DNA of 53,902 nt from Bradyrhizobiaceae bacterium (GTDB lineage: Bacteria > Pseudomonadota > Alphaproteobacteria > Rhizobiales > Xanthobacteraceae): positions 1 to 53,902 of the forward strand of contig PQAH01000020.1 of the NCBI GenBank assembly GCA_003105195.1. The letters run 5' to 3'. The first letter of the stretch is position 1. Every line of letters starts with the position of its first letter. The notes beneath the pieces are model-generated. The model saw nothing but the letters and a program-made list of their open reading frames with translations, ran no database searches and was not told the DNA's origin. A program made the position numbers and the translations under genes. Below are positions 43,644 through 52,740 of the stretch, one piece after another.

Positions 43644-44518
43644 GCATTTACTCCGCGTTGGTCGAGAAGCGGCAGTGACGAATGAAGCAGCCCGCCGGCT
43701 TGCACCGTCTGGTCCGCGATGGCGCCCGCCAGGGACGCGCGGATGGGAGCGCCGACATAGTTCGCATCCAGCAGCTTGCGAACCTCGCGCACCTTCGCGG
43801 TGGGATCGGCGGACATGAAGATGTTGCGACCCGCCGCGATCCCGCGCGCACCGGCCTTCATCACATTCGCGACAAACTGGTTGAAGTCGACGTCCGGCAC
43901 CTGCGCGCCCCCGGCCGTGACGATCGGGATCGGGCAAGAGGCCACCACCTGCCGCATCTCATCGATCGGGCCGCCGAGCGGCAGCTTGACGATGTCGACG
44001 CCGAGATCCGCCGCCAGGGCGGCCGCGTGCATCACGGTCTCGAGCCGGGACCGGTCCGTCACGCCGGGTCCGCGCGGATAGATCATGGCAATGAGCGGAA
44101 GACCGGCGCGGTCGCAGGCGTCGGCCGTGTTCGCCATCATCCGGATCTGCTGGTCCTCGGTCACCGAGCCGAGATTGACATGCACGCTGATCGCGTCGGC
44201 GCCCCGGCGCAGGCAATCTTCCGCGTCGCCGACCTGGTACTTGTAGTTGGGGTCGGGCGCATAGCGTGTCGACGCGCTGATGTGCACCACCACCGCGATC
44301 CGCTCGTAGACGAGCGGATTGAGGAGGCCCAGCCGCCCCTTGTGCACCACGATGGCGTCCGCGCCATTGGCGGCGAGGATGCTCTGCAGGCGGTCGTAGC
44401 GTTGCGCGTCGGTGAAGGGTCCGTCCGTCAGGGTGTGATCCATGGGGACGAGAAGCAACGGCTCGTGGCCACCCTTGAGCAGGCGGGCAAGCCGCAGGGA
44501 TCGTCCGGACTTGATCAT
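43640..44518 (-). CDS. 2-amino-3,7-dideoxy-D-threo-hept-6-ulosonate synthase-like aldolase (GriI type)
   Basis: 292-residue class I aldolase of the DeoC/LacD/FbaB family. It joins L-aspartate semialdehyde with a sugar phosphate or DHAP to give the precursor for DHQ synthase II. Visible motifs are LLVPMDHTLTDGP near the N-terminus, MIYPRGPGV, the Schiff-base Lys178 in DIVKLPLGG, and ARGIAAGRNIF in the phosphate-binding loop. It is the first gene of a two-gene leftward operon and overlaps the DHQ synthase II gene by four bases. The pair is the hallmark of the archaeal shikimate entry and of bacterial 3,4-AHBA pathways. Confidence 0.9.
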   Translation of the reverse strand: MIKSGRSLRLARLLKGGHEPLLLVPMDHTLTDGPFTDAQRYDRLQSILAANGADAIVVHKGRLGLLNPLVYERIAVVVHISASTRYAPDPNYKYQVGDAEDCLRRGADAISVHVNLGSVTEDQQIRMMANTADACDRAGLPLIAMIYPRGPGVTDRSRLETVMHAAALAADLGVDIVKLPLGGPIDEMRQVVASCPIPIVTAGGAQVPDVDFNQFVANVMKAGARGIAAGRNIFMSADPTAKVREVRKLLDANYVGAPIRASLAGAIADQTVQAGGLLHSSLPLLDQRGVNA

Positions 44519-44756
44519 ACAAGCCTCGTTGCTGCGAAGGTCCCCCGTGACCTGATCATCCGAAGTTCTGCGCGCTGAGTTCGCTCCAGCGCCATCTTCG
44601 CTCTGCCGCAGTGCTCGTCTGCCGCTAGGGAATTGTGCGGCATAGGCGGCCGGGTTTCAAGAGGACAGCGATCGGCCGTCGAGATGCACGCCGGACACGG
44701 CACCGCCTTCGCCCGCGAAGCGGACGTGCACGCCGCGATCGTCGCGACAGAGCGGA

Positions 44757-45035
44757 TCAGTCGTCGTCGTCGTCAAACGCCCATGGCGGTGCGGGCATGG
44801 CTTGGATGATGATCACCACGGGCTGAGCGTTCGCCTTGACGGTGCCATCGTCGATCAAGTCCTTCACGATCTGGTCGACATTGCCGAACAATCGGCCCTT
44901 GCCCTTGCGCAGCCGTTTGATGGCCGTCGGCGACTGCGGCTCATCGAGCTCGACGATGACCATCGAGCTCTTGCCCGACTTCTCCTGGCTGGACTTGTCC
45001 TGGTTGGATTCGGTGACCGGGGATGGCGCCGCCAT
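44757..45035 (-). CDS. Small hypothetical protein with acidic tail
   Basis: 92-residue soluble protein. The N-terminus is Ser/Lys/Gln-rich and looks disordered. The middle (VIVELDEPQSPTAIKRLRKGKGRLFGNVDQIVKDL) seems folded, and the C-terminus ends in FDDDDD. ATG at 45035 has a strong AGGAGG seven bases upstream. It overlaps or abuts the end of the DUF6312-like gene (stop 45038-45040), so the two are one operon. No function is recognised. Confidence 0.7.
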   Translation of the reverse strand: MAAPSPVTESNQDKSSQEKSGKSSMVIVELDEPQSPTAIKRLRKGKGRLFGNVDQIVKDLIDDGTVKANAQPVVIIIQAMPAPPWAFDDDDD

Positions 45036-45037
45036 TC

Positions 45038-45373
45038 TCAATCCTCCTCGTCATATTCGGGATTCTTCTCCACCCGGATCGGGGCGGCGTGGCGCATTTC
45101 CTTCATGGCCTTCTTGCGCGCGCTCATGAAGTTGCGCGGCGCATCCATGAGCCAGTGATTGCCGCCCTTTCCCGCCGATTCCAGATGCCGTTCGTAGGCC
45201 TCCTGCGCGGCGATCACCTGCGCCTTCAGCATATGACGAACGCTCTTCTCCATGCGGCGAAGATGCGGCGGGAGATCGTCGTCGTCCTCTTCATCGCTCT
45301 CGTAGACGACTTTCGCTTCGCGGTTCTGACCACTTCGCTCGATGAGGGTGACGCGCCTGACAAGCTTGTCCAT
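45038..45373 (-). CDS. DUF6312-like small protein
   Basis: 111-residue charged helical protein. The N-terminus (MDKLVRRVTLIER), the acidic run (ESDEEDDDD), a long helix (MEKSVRHMLKAQVIAAQEAYERHLE), then GNHWLMDAPRNFMSARKKAMKE and an acidic end (PEYDEED) resemble proteins annotated DUF6312 as I recall that family. The function is unknown. It is the first gene of a two-gene operon with the acidic-tail protein downstream. Confidence 0.7.
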   Translation of the reverse strand: MDKLVRRVTLIERSGQNREAKVVYESDEEDDDDLPPHLRRMEKSVRHMLKAQVIAAQEAYERHLESAGKGGNHWLMDAPRNFMSARKKAMKEMRHAAPIRVEKNPEYDEED

Positions 45374-45667
45374 GACGTCTTTCCTGGCGTGGGTGAAGTT
45401 GCAGAAACGTTCGCCGCCTGAACCGTCGGAATCACCTTGATCGTTTCGCCGGAGCCGGGGCCGGTCGGGGGATCATGACACCAACAAACGAGGGCGTCAC
45501 CCTCCTGTTCCAGGCCATTCGGACCGCTCGAACAGCGGCCGCATTGATGATTGTATGCTGATGCGAGCCGGTTTCGCAACCGAGCAGGTTCCGCACGCTT
45601 GCGCCGAGCACGGCAGGCCGTACATTGTCCGGCGTGCGAGGACGTCCCCGATCTGCCGGGCAACACG

Positions 45668-46093
45668 ATGCATGCGAAGCGGATTTTCCTGTCCATTGCG
45701 GGGCTTGGTCTCGCCTGCGGACCTGCGTTGTCGCGGCCCTTGGAAGTCGAGGGCAAGGCCGGATACCTCTCCGAGTGGGACGTCAAGGCCGCAGTGACGC
45801 CCGGAGCCGGCGGTGAACTGTCCGGTCCGGTCACCTGGCGACATACCGGCCTTTGCACGGTCGAGGGGCCGGTCGAGAAGTCGGGGATTCTGAGCTTCAG
45901 GATCTCAGGATCGGGACCTCTCGCGAGAATCAGCGCGACGATCTCGTTCAATGGCGACCAGTGCAGTTACCGGGGCGCGTTCTCCGGAGAGACGCGGGGG
46001 CACATGGATTGCTCGAACGCCAAGGGAATCCCGCTGTCGCTGTCGATCCGGGAGGCCGGTCTCCCCTTGAGTCGCGCTAGGTCTCCGGAGTAA
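45668..46093 (+). CDS. Small secreted hypothetical protein
   Basis: 141-residue protein with a signal peptide (RIFLSIAGLGLACGPALS) and a beta-rich mature part with three Cys (one in TGLCTVEG, then DQCSYRG and MDCSNAKG). The pattern is seen in small periplasmic proteins of unknown function in rhizobia. ATG at 45668 (MHAKRIF) is chosen because the signal begins there. Its last 17 bases overlap the end of the AarF/UbiB gene on the other strand. Confidence 0.65.
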   Translation: MHAKRIFLSIAGLGLACGPALSRPLEVEGKAGYLSEWDVKAAVTPGAGGELSGPVTWRHTGLCTVEGPVEKSGILSFRISGSGPLARISATISFNGDQCSYRGAFSGETRGHMDCSNAKGIPLSLSIREAGLPLSRARSPE

Positions 46094-48008
46094 GCCGCGT
46101 ATCGGGCTGGTTCAGGCGCAAGATGATCCGGCGGATGACGACCAGGATCACCGCGATGACCAGCAGTTGGACCCATCCGAACTGGGTGACCCGCTCGAGC
46201 ATCGCCGACCAGTCGATCGCGCGTCCGAACCAGCGGCGCGCGACGACATCGGCGAGCAGGCCGATGCCGATGGCCGCCCCGGCCAGGAACGCAAGCTTGA
46301 GCATGAGCGACGCGATATAGGCGATCTTTCCGACAATGTTGCGGAAATGGATGATGGGATTCTCGATGTTGCGCTGGAGCCGGAAGACGAGCTGGTTGAC
46401 CGTGTCGCCGAACTCCTCGAGCTTCATGAAATCCATGTCGGTCAGGCCGCGGCGCCTCTCCCGCATGCTCGACTGCACGCGCTGGCGCGCCTCCTTGGCG
46501 GCCCGCTTCGCATAGGTCTCCCATTCCTTGGTGACGTCGAGATCCTTGTCGAGACGCATGATGACCGCGTCATACGCGAAGGTCGTGCGGAAGAACTGGA
46601 TTGTGTCGGCGCCCGCCGGAATGGAGAACTGGCGCGCCACTTCCATGAAGCGAAGCCAGCCTTGCGCCGCGCTGCGCTCCCACCATTCGGCGTCGTCCGC
46701 GCGCATCGCATAGACCGCCTCGGCATAGATCTTCTCGAACTCGCGGCGGATGCCCTCCACATCCAGTGGCGGAAGCGGTCCGAGCAGGCTGAGCGCGCAG
46801 TTGGTCATGCGCCCGATGTCGCCCTGGATCATGTGATGCTGGAACTGGCGGACGGTCTTGCGGGTCTGGGTCGTGAAGCGCCCGATCGCGCCGAAGTCCA
46901 GGAAGCAGATCCTGTTGTTCGGCATCACGACCAGGTTGGCGGGGTGCGGATCGGCGTGGAAGAAGAGCTCCTCCTGCACCTCGCGCTGCATCACCGCCAC
47001 CAGCTTGCGCGCCAGTGCCTTCGGCTCGATCCCGATCTGGCGTACCCTGGACAGGAACTCCTGATCGTTGCTGTCGACCGCAGCCATCAGCTCCCACATC
47101 CACACGCCGGAGACGAATTCGCTCACCATCACCTCTTCGGTACAGAACTCGAAGTAAACGCGCGGCGCGGTGACGCCCTTCTTCTGCTTCGCGGCACGCC
47201 GCCGGAAGATGTCGGTGTAGCGGGCTTCATTCCGGAAATTCATCTCGGCGAAGAGAATCGCCTCGAATTCCCTTCGAAACGACCGCGTCACGCCCGGCGG
47301 GATGATCGTGAGCGTCTCGCCGAGGATCAGCAGCCAATCGAGCGCGCGCAGATCGGCGGCGATCAACGGCCCGATGCCGGGCCGGCGCACCTTGACGGCG
47401 ACGCGCTCGCCCGTGCGCAGCCGGGCCTGGTAGACGCAAGCCAGTGACGCGGATCCGATCGGGGTCGGATCGAACACCTCGAACACGTCCGCCAGCGGAC
47501 GGCCGACATTGCGCTCGATGATCTCGATCGCCTGCTCGGTCGGAAAGGTCGCGGCGCGGTCGAGCATCTTGCTGAGCTCGGCGCAGTACTCATACGGCAG
47601 CATGTCCGCCCGCATCGAAAGCTGCTGCGCGAGCTTTCCGAAGGTCGGTCCGGCGCTTTCGAACACGCGGCGCAAGCGCTCGGCGCGGCGCTGGGTGCTG
47701 GCGCGGCGCCTGACGACGTCGCCCAGGTTTCCGGCGTAGAACTTGAGAAAGCCCCACAGCCAGTAGAGCAGCCGGCTTGCCGCGTAGGGGATGCTCGCCT
47801 TGAAGACCACGCGGCGGGCGCGCGGCAAGGCGACCTTCAGATCCTCCAGCGACAGCGTCATCTTGCGCCGCGGCATCGGGCGCACGACGCCTGCCCCGGC
47901 CGGCGCCGGAAGCGCTTCGGTCTGCTCGGCCCATTCGTTCTGCTCCTCGGATGCCGGTTCGTCCGCCGGAAAGATGCGCCGGATAGCCGCAACTCGTTGA
48001 CGCTTCAT
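46077..48008 (-). CDS. AarF/UbiB (ABC1) family kinase-like protein
   Basis: 643-residue atypical protein kinase-like protein of the UbiB/ADCK family. The KxxQ-type motif is in GPTFGKLAQQLSMR, the ATP-site Lys in RVAVKVRRPG, the catalytic-loop block in FFHADPHPANLVV, and the metal-binding motif in CFLDFGAIG. Two C-terminal hydrophobic helices (LMLKLAFLAGAAIGIGLLA and the VQLLVIAVILVVI region) anchor it in the membrane. ATG at 48008 is taken as the start. Family members help coenzyme Q or lipid transport and synthesis; since it lies away from ubi genes, it may be a paralogue rather than the housekeeping UbiB. Confidence 0.88.
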   Translation of the reverse strand: MKRQRVAAIRRIFPADEPASEEQNEWAEQTEALPAPAGAGVVRPMPRRKMTLSLEDLKVALPRARRVVFKASIPYAASRLLYWLWGFLKFYAGNLGDVVRRRASTQRRAERLRRVFESAGPTFGKLAQQLSMRADMLPYEYCAELSKMLDRAATFPTEQAIEIIERNVGRPLADVFEVFDPTPIGSASLACVYQARLRTGERVAVKVRRPGIGPLIAADLRALDWLLILGETLTIIPPGVTRSFRREFEAILFAEMNFRNEARYTDIFRRRAAKQKKGVTAPRVYFEFCTEEVMVSEFVSGVWMWELMAAVDSNDQEFLSRVRQIGIEPKALARKLVAVMQREVQEELFFHADPHPANLVVMPNNRICFLDFGAIGRFTTQTRKTVRQFQHHMIQGDIGRMTNCALSLLGPLPPLDVEGIRREFEKIYAEAVYAMRADDAEWWERSAAQGWLRFMEVARQFSIPAGADTIQFFRTTFAYDAVIMRLDKDLDVTKEWETYAKRAAKEARQRVQSSMRERRRGLTDMDFMKLEEFGDTVNQLVFRLQRNIENPIIHFRNIVGKIAYIASLMLKLAFLAGAAIGIGLLADVVARRWFGRAIDWSAMLERVTQFGWVQLLVIAVILVVIRRIILRLNQPDTRLTPET

Positions 48009-48383
48009 CTCCCCAGCTCCCAAGCCGCGAGCGATCGTTGATGATGCCTGCACCGTCGATGTGCCGGCCGGGCAAACCGAAGGTGATCAAACATGGGGGC
48101 CATCGGCGAAACCCGGACTGTCGAGCGGCGGTCGTCCAGCAGTTCGAGACTGAGCCTCGCGCAGCCCCGAAACCCGGTCACCGCGACACTAAAGCAGCCC
48201 GCCGCAGAATCAACATGGCACCGCGAGCCGGCGGTCCTGCGAGCGTGTCCCGGCGATGTATTGCGCCAGCGGGGTCGCGCTGGCACACTTCGCAATCGTA
48301 CGCGCGCAGCGGGGCTGCTTTCGGCGGTGTCATCCGTCCGGTGCCGGTAGAACGCGCGACCGATCGAGCGGGGAGCAGGCGCG
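48009..48383. other. Divergent gene-free promoter region
   Basis: 375 bases between the divergent AarF/UbiB-like and RND pump genes. An inverted repeat GCCAGCG / CGCTGGC (48265-48271 and 48278-48284, six-base loop) lies about 100 bases before the pump start and could be an operator or a hairpin. No gene was recognised. Confidence 0.4.
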
Positions 48384-51300
48384 ATGGCCGTCAACATTTC
48401 GGCGTGGTCGATACGCCGTCCGCTGCCTTCGATCGTCATGGCCGCGGCGATCCTCGCACTCGGCATGCTGAGCTTCATGAATCTGCCGATCACGCGGATG
48501 CCGAATGTCGACGCGCCGGTGATCTCGGTGACCGTGTTCCAGTTCGGTGCGGCGCCGGCCGAGCTGGAATCGCAGGTGACGAAGGTCATCGAGGACGCGG
48601 TGTCGAGTGTTGCGGGCGCGCATCACATCACGTCGCTGATCACCGACGGCCTGTCCAACACCACCATCATGTTTCGGCTCGAAACCAACACCGACCGGGC
48701 CGTCAACGACATCAAGGACGCGGTCGCGCGGGCGCGCCCCGACCTGCCGCGGGGGATCGACGAGCCGATCATCCAGCGGGTGGAGATTGCGGGCCTTCCA
48801 ATCCTGACCTATGCGGCCATTGCGCCCGGAAAGACGCCCGAGCAGCTCTCCTGGTTCGTGCAGGACGTCGTGGTGCGCGGGCTGCAGGGGGTCCGCGGGG
48901 TCGGCAGCGTCGAGCGCATCGGCAGCGTCGACCGGGAGATCCGCGTGGGGCTCGATCCGGTGCGGCTCCAGGCCGTGGGACTGACCCCACTCGACGTTAG
49001 CCGACAGCTGCGCGGCAGCAATGTCGACCTCGCGGGCGGGCGGGCGGAGATCGGCGGCAACGACCAGGCGATCCGGACGCTGGCCGGCGCCAAGAGCATC
49101 GCGGATCTCGCGGCCACGCGCATCGGCCTGCCGACCGGCGGCGAAGTGCGCCTCGACGACCTCGGCGTCGTTGCCGACACGGTGGCCGAACCGCGCACCT
49201 TCGCCCGGTTCAACGGGACCCCGGTGGTCGGCGTGAACATCCTGCGCGCCAAGGGCGCCAGTGACGTCGCCGTCGCCGATGCCGTGGCGGCACGCATCGC
49301 CGAGATCCAGGCGGCCCATCCCGACGTGGCGCTCAAGCTGATCGACACCTCGGTCCCGCAGACGGTCGGAAACTACGATTCGGCGCTGCACACCTTGTAC
49401 GAGGGAGCCGCGCTCGTCGTCGTCGTCGTCTTTCTGTTTCTGCGCGACATCCGCGCGACCATCGTGGCCGCTGTGGCGCTGCCGCTCTCCATCATTCCGG
49501 CCTTCTGGGTGATGGACATGCTCGGCTTCTCGCTCAACATCGTCAGCCTGCTCGCGATCATTCTCTCGACCGGCATCATCATCGACGACGCGATCGTCGA
49601 GATCGAGAATATCGTGCGGCACATCCGGATGGGCAAGTCGCCCTACCAGGCCTCGCTCGAAGCCGCCGACGAGATCGGTCTCGCCGTCATCGCGATCAGC
49701 CTGACGATCGTTGCGGTGTTCGTGCCGGCGAGCTTCATGCCGTCGATCCCGGGGCAGTTCTTCAAGCAGTTCGGCATCACGGTGTCCGTGCTGGTGCTGT
49801 TCTCGCTGCTGTGTGCCCGGTTGATCACGCCGATGCTGGCGGCCTATTTTCTCAAGCCGTATCCGCACGAGGAGCGGGGCGAGGGGGCGGCGATGCGCGC
49901 TTATGCGCATGTGGTCGGCTGGGCCGTGCGGTTGCGCTTCCTGACGGTCATCCTCGGACTGGCGCTGTTCGCTGCTTCGCTCTATGGCGCGCGCTTTCTC
50001 AGTTCCGGCTTCCTGCCGGTGGCGGACATCTCGCGGGCGCTGCTGGCGATCGAGCTGCCGCCGGGCTCGCAGCTCGCCGATACCGAGGCGGTCGCCAATT
50101 CGATCGTCAATCGCCTGCGTAGCCGTCCGGAGGTCGCCAGCGTCTTCGTCGACGGCGGGCGCATTCCCGGCGGCGCGGTCGGCGTCCGCAACGCCGCGAT
50201 GATGATCAATTTCGTGCCGAAATCGAGCCGCTCCCTGTCACAGCGCCAGCTCGAGCAGTCGATCAGCCGCGAGCTCGCCAGCGTTCCGGACATCCGCTAC
50301 TGGTTCATCGACGAGAACGGGCAGCGCAACGTCACATTCATCGTGACCGGCGAGGATAACGCGACCGTGACCAATGTCGCGGCCGAGCTCGCGACGCAAA
50401 TGCGGCGCGTCACCTCGGTGACGAATGTCTCGTCGGGCGCGACGCTCAGCCGGCCCGAGCTTCGCATCTATCCGCGCCGCGACCTCGCCGTGCGGCTCGG
50501 CGTGTCGACCGAAGCCCTGTCGGAAACCATCAGGGTCGCGACGATCGGCGACGTCGGCCCCGCCCTGGCGAAGTTCGATGCCGGGGATCGGATCATCCCG
50601 ATCCGCGTGCTGCTGGACGAGAAGGCGCGCGCGGATCTGCAGGCGCTGCAGCAGATCCGCGTCCCGACGAGGGCCGGGCCGGGCGTCCCGCTGGCCGGGC
50701 TTGCCGACATCACCTTCGACGCAAGTCCCGTCAGCATCTCGCGCTATGACCGGCAGCGCCAGGCGCGCGTCGAGGCGGATCTCGTCGACGGCGCGGCGCT
50801 CAGCGAGGCCGCCACCGCGGTGCGTAATCTGCCGGTGATCAGGAACCTGCCGCCCGGCGTGACGGTCGGCGACGGCGGCGACGCGGAGCTGCAGGCCGAG
50901 CTGTTCGACGGGTTCAGCGCCGCCATGCGCAACGGGCTGCTCATGGTCTATATCGTGCTGGCCATATTGTTCTCCAGCATGCTGCATCCGCTGACCATTC
51001 TCTTCTCTCTTCCCCTCTCGATCGCGGGCGCCATCGCGGCGCTGCTGATCACGTCGCTGCCGATCACGACGCCGGTCGTGATCGGCATCCTCATGCTGAT
51101 GGGAATCGTCACCAAGAATGCCATCATGCTGATCGATTTCGCCGTGGAAGCGATGCAGGCCGGGATGGACCGCCGCACCGCCATCATCGACGCCGCGATG
51201 AAGCGGACGCGGCCGATCGTGATGACGACGATCGCGATGGTGGCCGGAATGGTGCCGAGCGCGCTCGCCCTCGGGGCCGGCGGCGAGTTCCGCTCGCCGA

Positions 51301-51488
51301 TGGCGATTGCCGTCATCGGCGGACTGATCGCCTCGACGGTACTCTCGCTGCTGTTCGTGCCGGCCTTCTTCACCATCATGGATGATGTCGGCCGAGTGTC
51401 CTGGCTCCTGTTCGGACGGATGTTCGGACTGCGTGGCAAGCACGCCGCCGCGCCGGCGGCGCCGCAGGACCGCGCGCCCGCGCATTGA
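48384..51488 (+). CDS. RND efflux transporter permease (HAE1/AcrB-like)
   Basis: 1034-residue inner-membrane proton-driven efflux pump of the AcrB/MexB family. The usual two-fold layout is seen: a helix at the N-terminus (LPSIVMAAAILALGM), a large periplasmic part, then helices with the proton-relay Asp pair in GIIIDDAIVEIENI, and a second half ending in GIVTKNAIMLIDFAVEAM and TIAMVAGMVPSALALG. The length is normal. ATG at 48384 has GGGGAG upstream. No membrane-fusion or outer-membrane channel gene is next to it in this window, so it may work with partners encoded elsewhere. The substrate is unknown. Confidence 0.93.
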   Translation: MAVNISAWSIRRPLPSIVMAAAILALGMLSFMNLPITRMPNVDAPVISVTVFQFGAAPAELESQVTKVIEDAVSSVAGAHHITSLITDGLSNTTIMFRLETNTDRAVNDIKDAVARARPDLPRGIDEPIIQRVEIAGLPILTYAAIAPGKTPEQLSWFVQDVVVRGLQGVRGVGSVERIGSVDREIRVGLDPVRLQAVGLTPLDVSRQLRGSNVDLAGGRAEIGGNDQAIRTLAGAKSIADLAATRIGLPTGGEVRLDDLGVVADTVAEPRTFARFNGTPVVGVNILRAKGASDVAVADAVAARIAEIQAAHPDVALKLIDTSVPQTVGNYDSALHTLYEGAALVVVVVFLFLRDIRATIVAAVALPLSIIPAFWVMDMLGFSLNIVSLLAIILSTGIIIDDAIVEIENIVRHIRMGKSPYQASLEAADEIGLAVIAISLTIVAVFVPASFMPSIPGQFFKQFGITVSVLVLFSLLCARLITPMLAAYFLKPYPHEERGEGAAMRAYAHVVGWAVRLRFLTVILGLALFAASLYGARFLSSGFLPVADISRALLAIELPPGSQLADTEAVANSIVNRLRSRPEVASVFVDGGRIPGGAVGVRNAAMMINFVPKSSRSLSQRQLEQSISRELASVPDIRYWFIDENGQRNVTFIVTGEDNATVTNVAAELATQMRRVTSVTNVSSGATLSRPELRIYPRRDLAVRLGVSTEALSETIRVATIGDVGPALAKFDAGDRIIPIRVLLDEKARADLQALQQIRVPTRAGPGVPLAGLADITFDASPVSISRYDRQRQARVEADLVDGAALSEAATAVRNLPVIRNLPPGVTVGDGGDAELQAELFDGFSAAMRNGLLMVYIVLAILFSSMLHPLTILFSLPLSIAGAIAALLITSLPITTPVVIGILMLMGIVTKNAIMLIDFAVEAMQAGMDRRTAIIDAAMKRTRPIVMTTIAMVAGMVPSALALGAGGEFRSPMAIAVIGGLIASTVLSLLFVPAFFTIMDDVGRVSWLLFGRMFGLRGKHAAAPAAPQDRAPAH

Positions 51489-51558
51489 CGCCCGGAGCGC
51501 CGGCCGTTCGGGCGCGCGGAGCGGATCGTCCGCCCTCGCGACCCGCCGATGTCACGTG

Positions 51559-52740
51559 CTACTTCCCGTCCTTCGTGACCGTCACGGTTATCGGGGCGGA
51601 CATGATCGGCGGATCGTGCGGAACGTGGTTGGCGTCGCCGAACAGCAGCTGGAGCTTGTGCCGGCCGAGCGGCAGCGTCACCTCCGCCTCGGTCTGGCCG
51701 GCTCCGAAATGAAGATGCTTGAAGTCGTTCGGGATCGGCTGGTCCATCTGCGGGAGCTCGGTGTCGATCAGCAAGTGATGGTGGCCGGTGTTGGGGTTTG
51801 CGAGACCGGCCGGCGCGACGCCCATATTGACCAGCCCGAAATGGATCGTCGGGTTTGGCGGAAGGACGGAGCCGTCGCGCAGCCCCACGAAATAGACCTT
51901 GGCGTCCGGAGGAGAGGGCGTCCGCACATGCGGCTCGGGCACTCGCACCTTGATGCGTTGCGAGAACAGCGGCGGCGTATGGGGGATGTGATCCTTGTCG
52001 GCGAACAGAAGCTGCAGCGTATGCTCCCCGGGCGAGAGCTTCACGGTCGCCTGCGTCTGCCCGGCGCCGAAATGGAGATGATTGAAGTCGTTCGGGATCG
52101 GCCGGTCCAGCGCCGGGAGGTCGGTGTCGATCAGGACATGATGATGCCCCGAGTTCGGCCGGTCGGAACCGGCCGGCGCGACGCCCATGTTCTTCAACCC
52201 GAAATGAATGGTCAGCTCGGACGATACCACCGCGCCGTCCTTGAGATCCGCGAAATAGACTTCGGCTCCGGCGGCCGACGGGGTCGGCCCGCCCTTGGGC
52301 ACGACGTTGACCGTGATCCGCGGCGACATGATCGGCGGCGAGTGGGGGACATGGTTCTTGTCGCCCAGCAGCAGCTGCAGCGTGTGCTTGCCCGGTGAAA
52401 GGGTGATCTCGGCTTCGGTCTGGCCTGCGCCATAGTGGAGATGCTTGAAGTCGTTCGGAATGGGCCGGTTGAGGGGAGGTAGATTGGAATCGATGATCAG
52501 ATGGTGGTGACCCGCATTGGGCAGGTCCGACCCGGCCGGCGCGACGCCCATGTTTCTCAACCCGAAAAAGACCCTCAGCTTCTCGGGCACCGTGGCGCCA
52601 TCCTTGAGGTCCACGAAATAGACCGTCGCCCCGGGCGGCGAGGGCGTCAGGGTTTCGGCGCCCTGCGCGAAACCATCGCGGCTCGCGATCAAGCTGGCCA
52701 GCACCAGTGCGGCCACTGTGACCTTCTTGATGCCGTGCAT
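51559..52740 (-). CDS. Secreted protein with three DUF4399 repeats
   Basis: 393-residue exported protein with a signal peptide (VTVAALVLASLIASRDGFAQG) and three near-identical domains at about residues 39-148, 160-268 and 281-389. Each unit has VYFxxLxDG, the block NMGVAPAG, a His cluster GHHH, IPNDFxHLHxGAGQT, and (N/D)H(V/I)PHxPP. This is the DUF4399 pattern, normally one or two copies per protein. The conserved His residues could bind a metal, but this is speculation. ATG at 52740 is taken; ATG at 52761, seven codons upstream, also has a good ribosome site. The gene converges on the RND pump gene. Confidence 0.85.
   Translation of the reverse strand: MHGIKKVTVAALVLASLIASRDGFAQGAETLTPSPPGATVYFVDLKDGATVPEKLRVFFGLRNMGVAPAGSDLPNAGHHHLIIDSNLPPLNRPIPNDFKHLHYGAGQTEAEITLSPGKHTLQLLLGDKNHVPHSPPIMSPRITVNVVPKGGPTPSAAGAEVYFADLKDGAVVSSELTIHFGLKNMGVAPAGSDRPNSGHHHVLIDTDLPALDRPIPNDFNHLHFGAGQTQATVKLSPGEHTLQLLFADKDHIPHTPPLFSQRIKVRVPEPHVRTPSPPDAKVYFVGLRDGSVLPPNPTIHFGLVNMGVAPAGLANPNTGHHHLLIDTELPQMDQPIPNDFKHLHFGAGQTEAEVTLPLGRHKLQLLFGDANHVPHDPPIMSAPITVTVTKDGK
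51574..52626 (-). repeat. Three tandem in-gene repeats of about 363 bases
   Basis: The three DUF4399 units are coded at about 52297-52626, 51937-52263 and 51574-51900, with a period of about 121 codons. They share many stretches at protein level, which points to internal duplication. The copies have diverged in synonymous positions and in the linkers. Confidence 0.75.

Noticed and set aside
44519-44756. Possible RNA gene in the gap before the ADTH synthase gene
   Set aside because: A GTTCG-like string is present but no cloverleaf, acceptor stem or CCA end could be folded by eye. It is taken as a promoter gap.
45226-45951. A 241-codon minus-strand frame crossing the gap at 45374-45667
   Set aside because: It overlaps the DUF6312-like gene and the secreted protein gene in shadow frames, has no ribosome-binding site and no recognisable domain. 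The Cys-rich part in the gap could not be supported as a gene.
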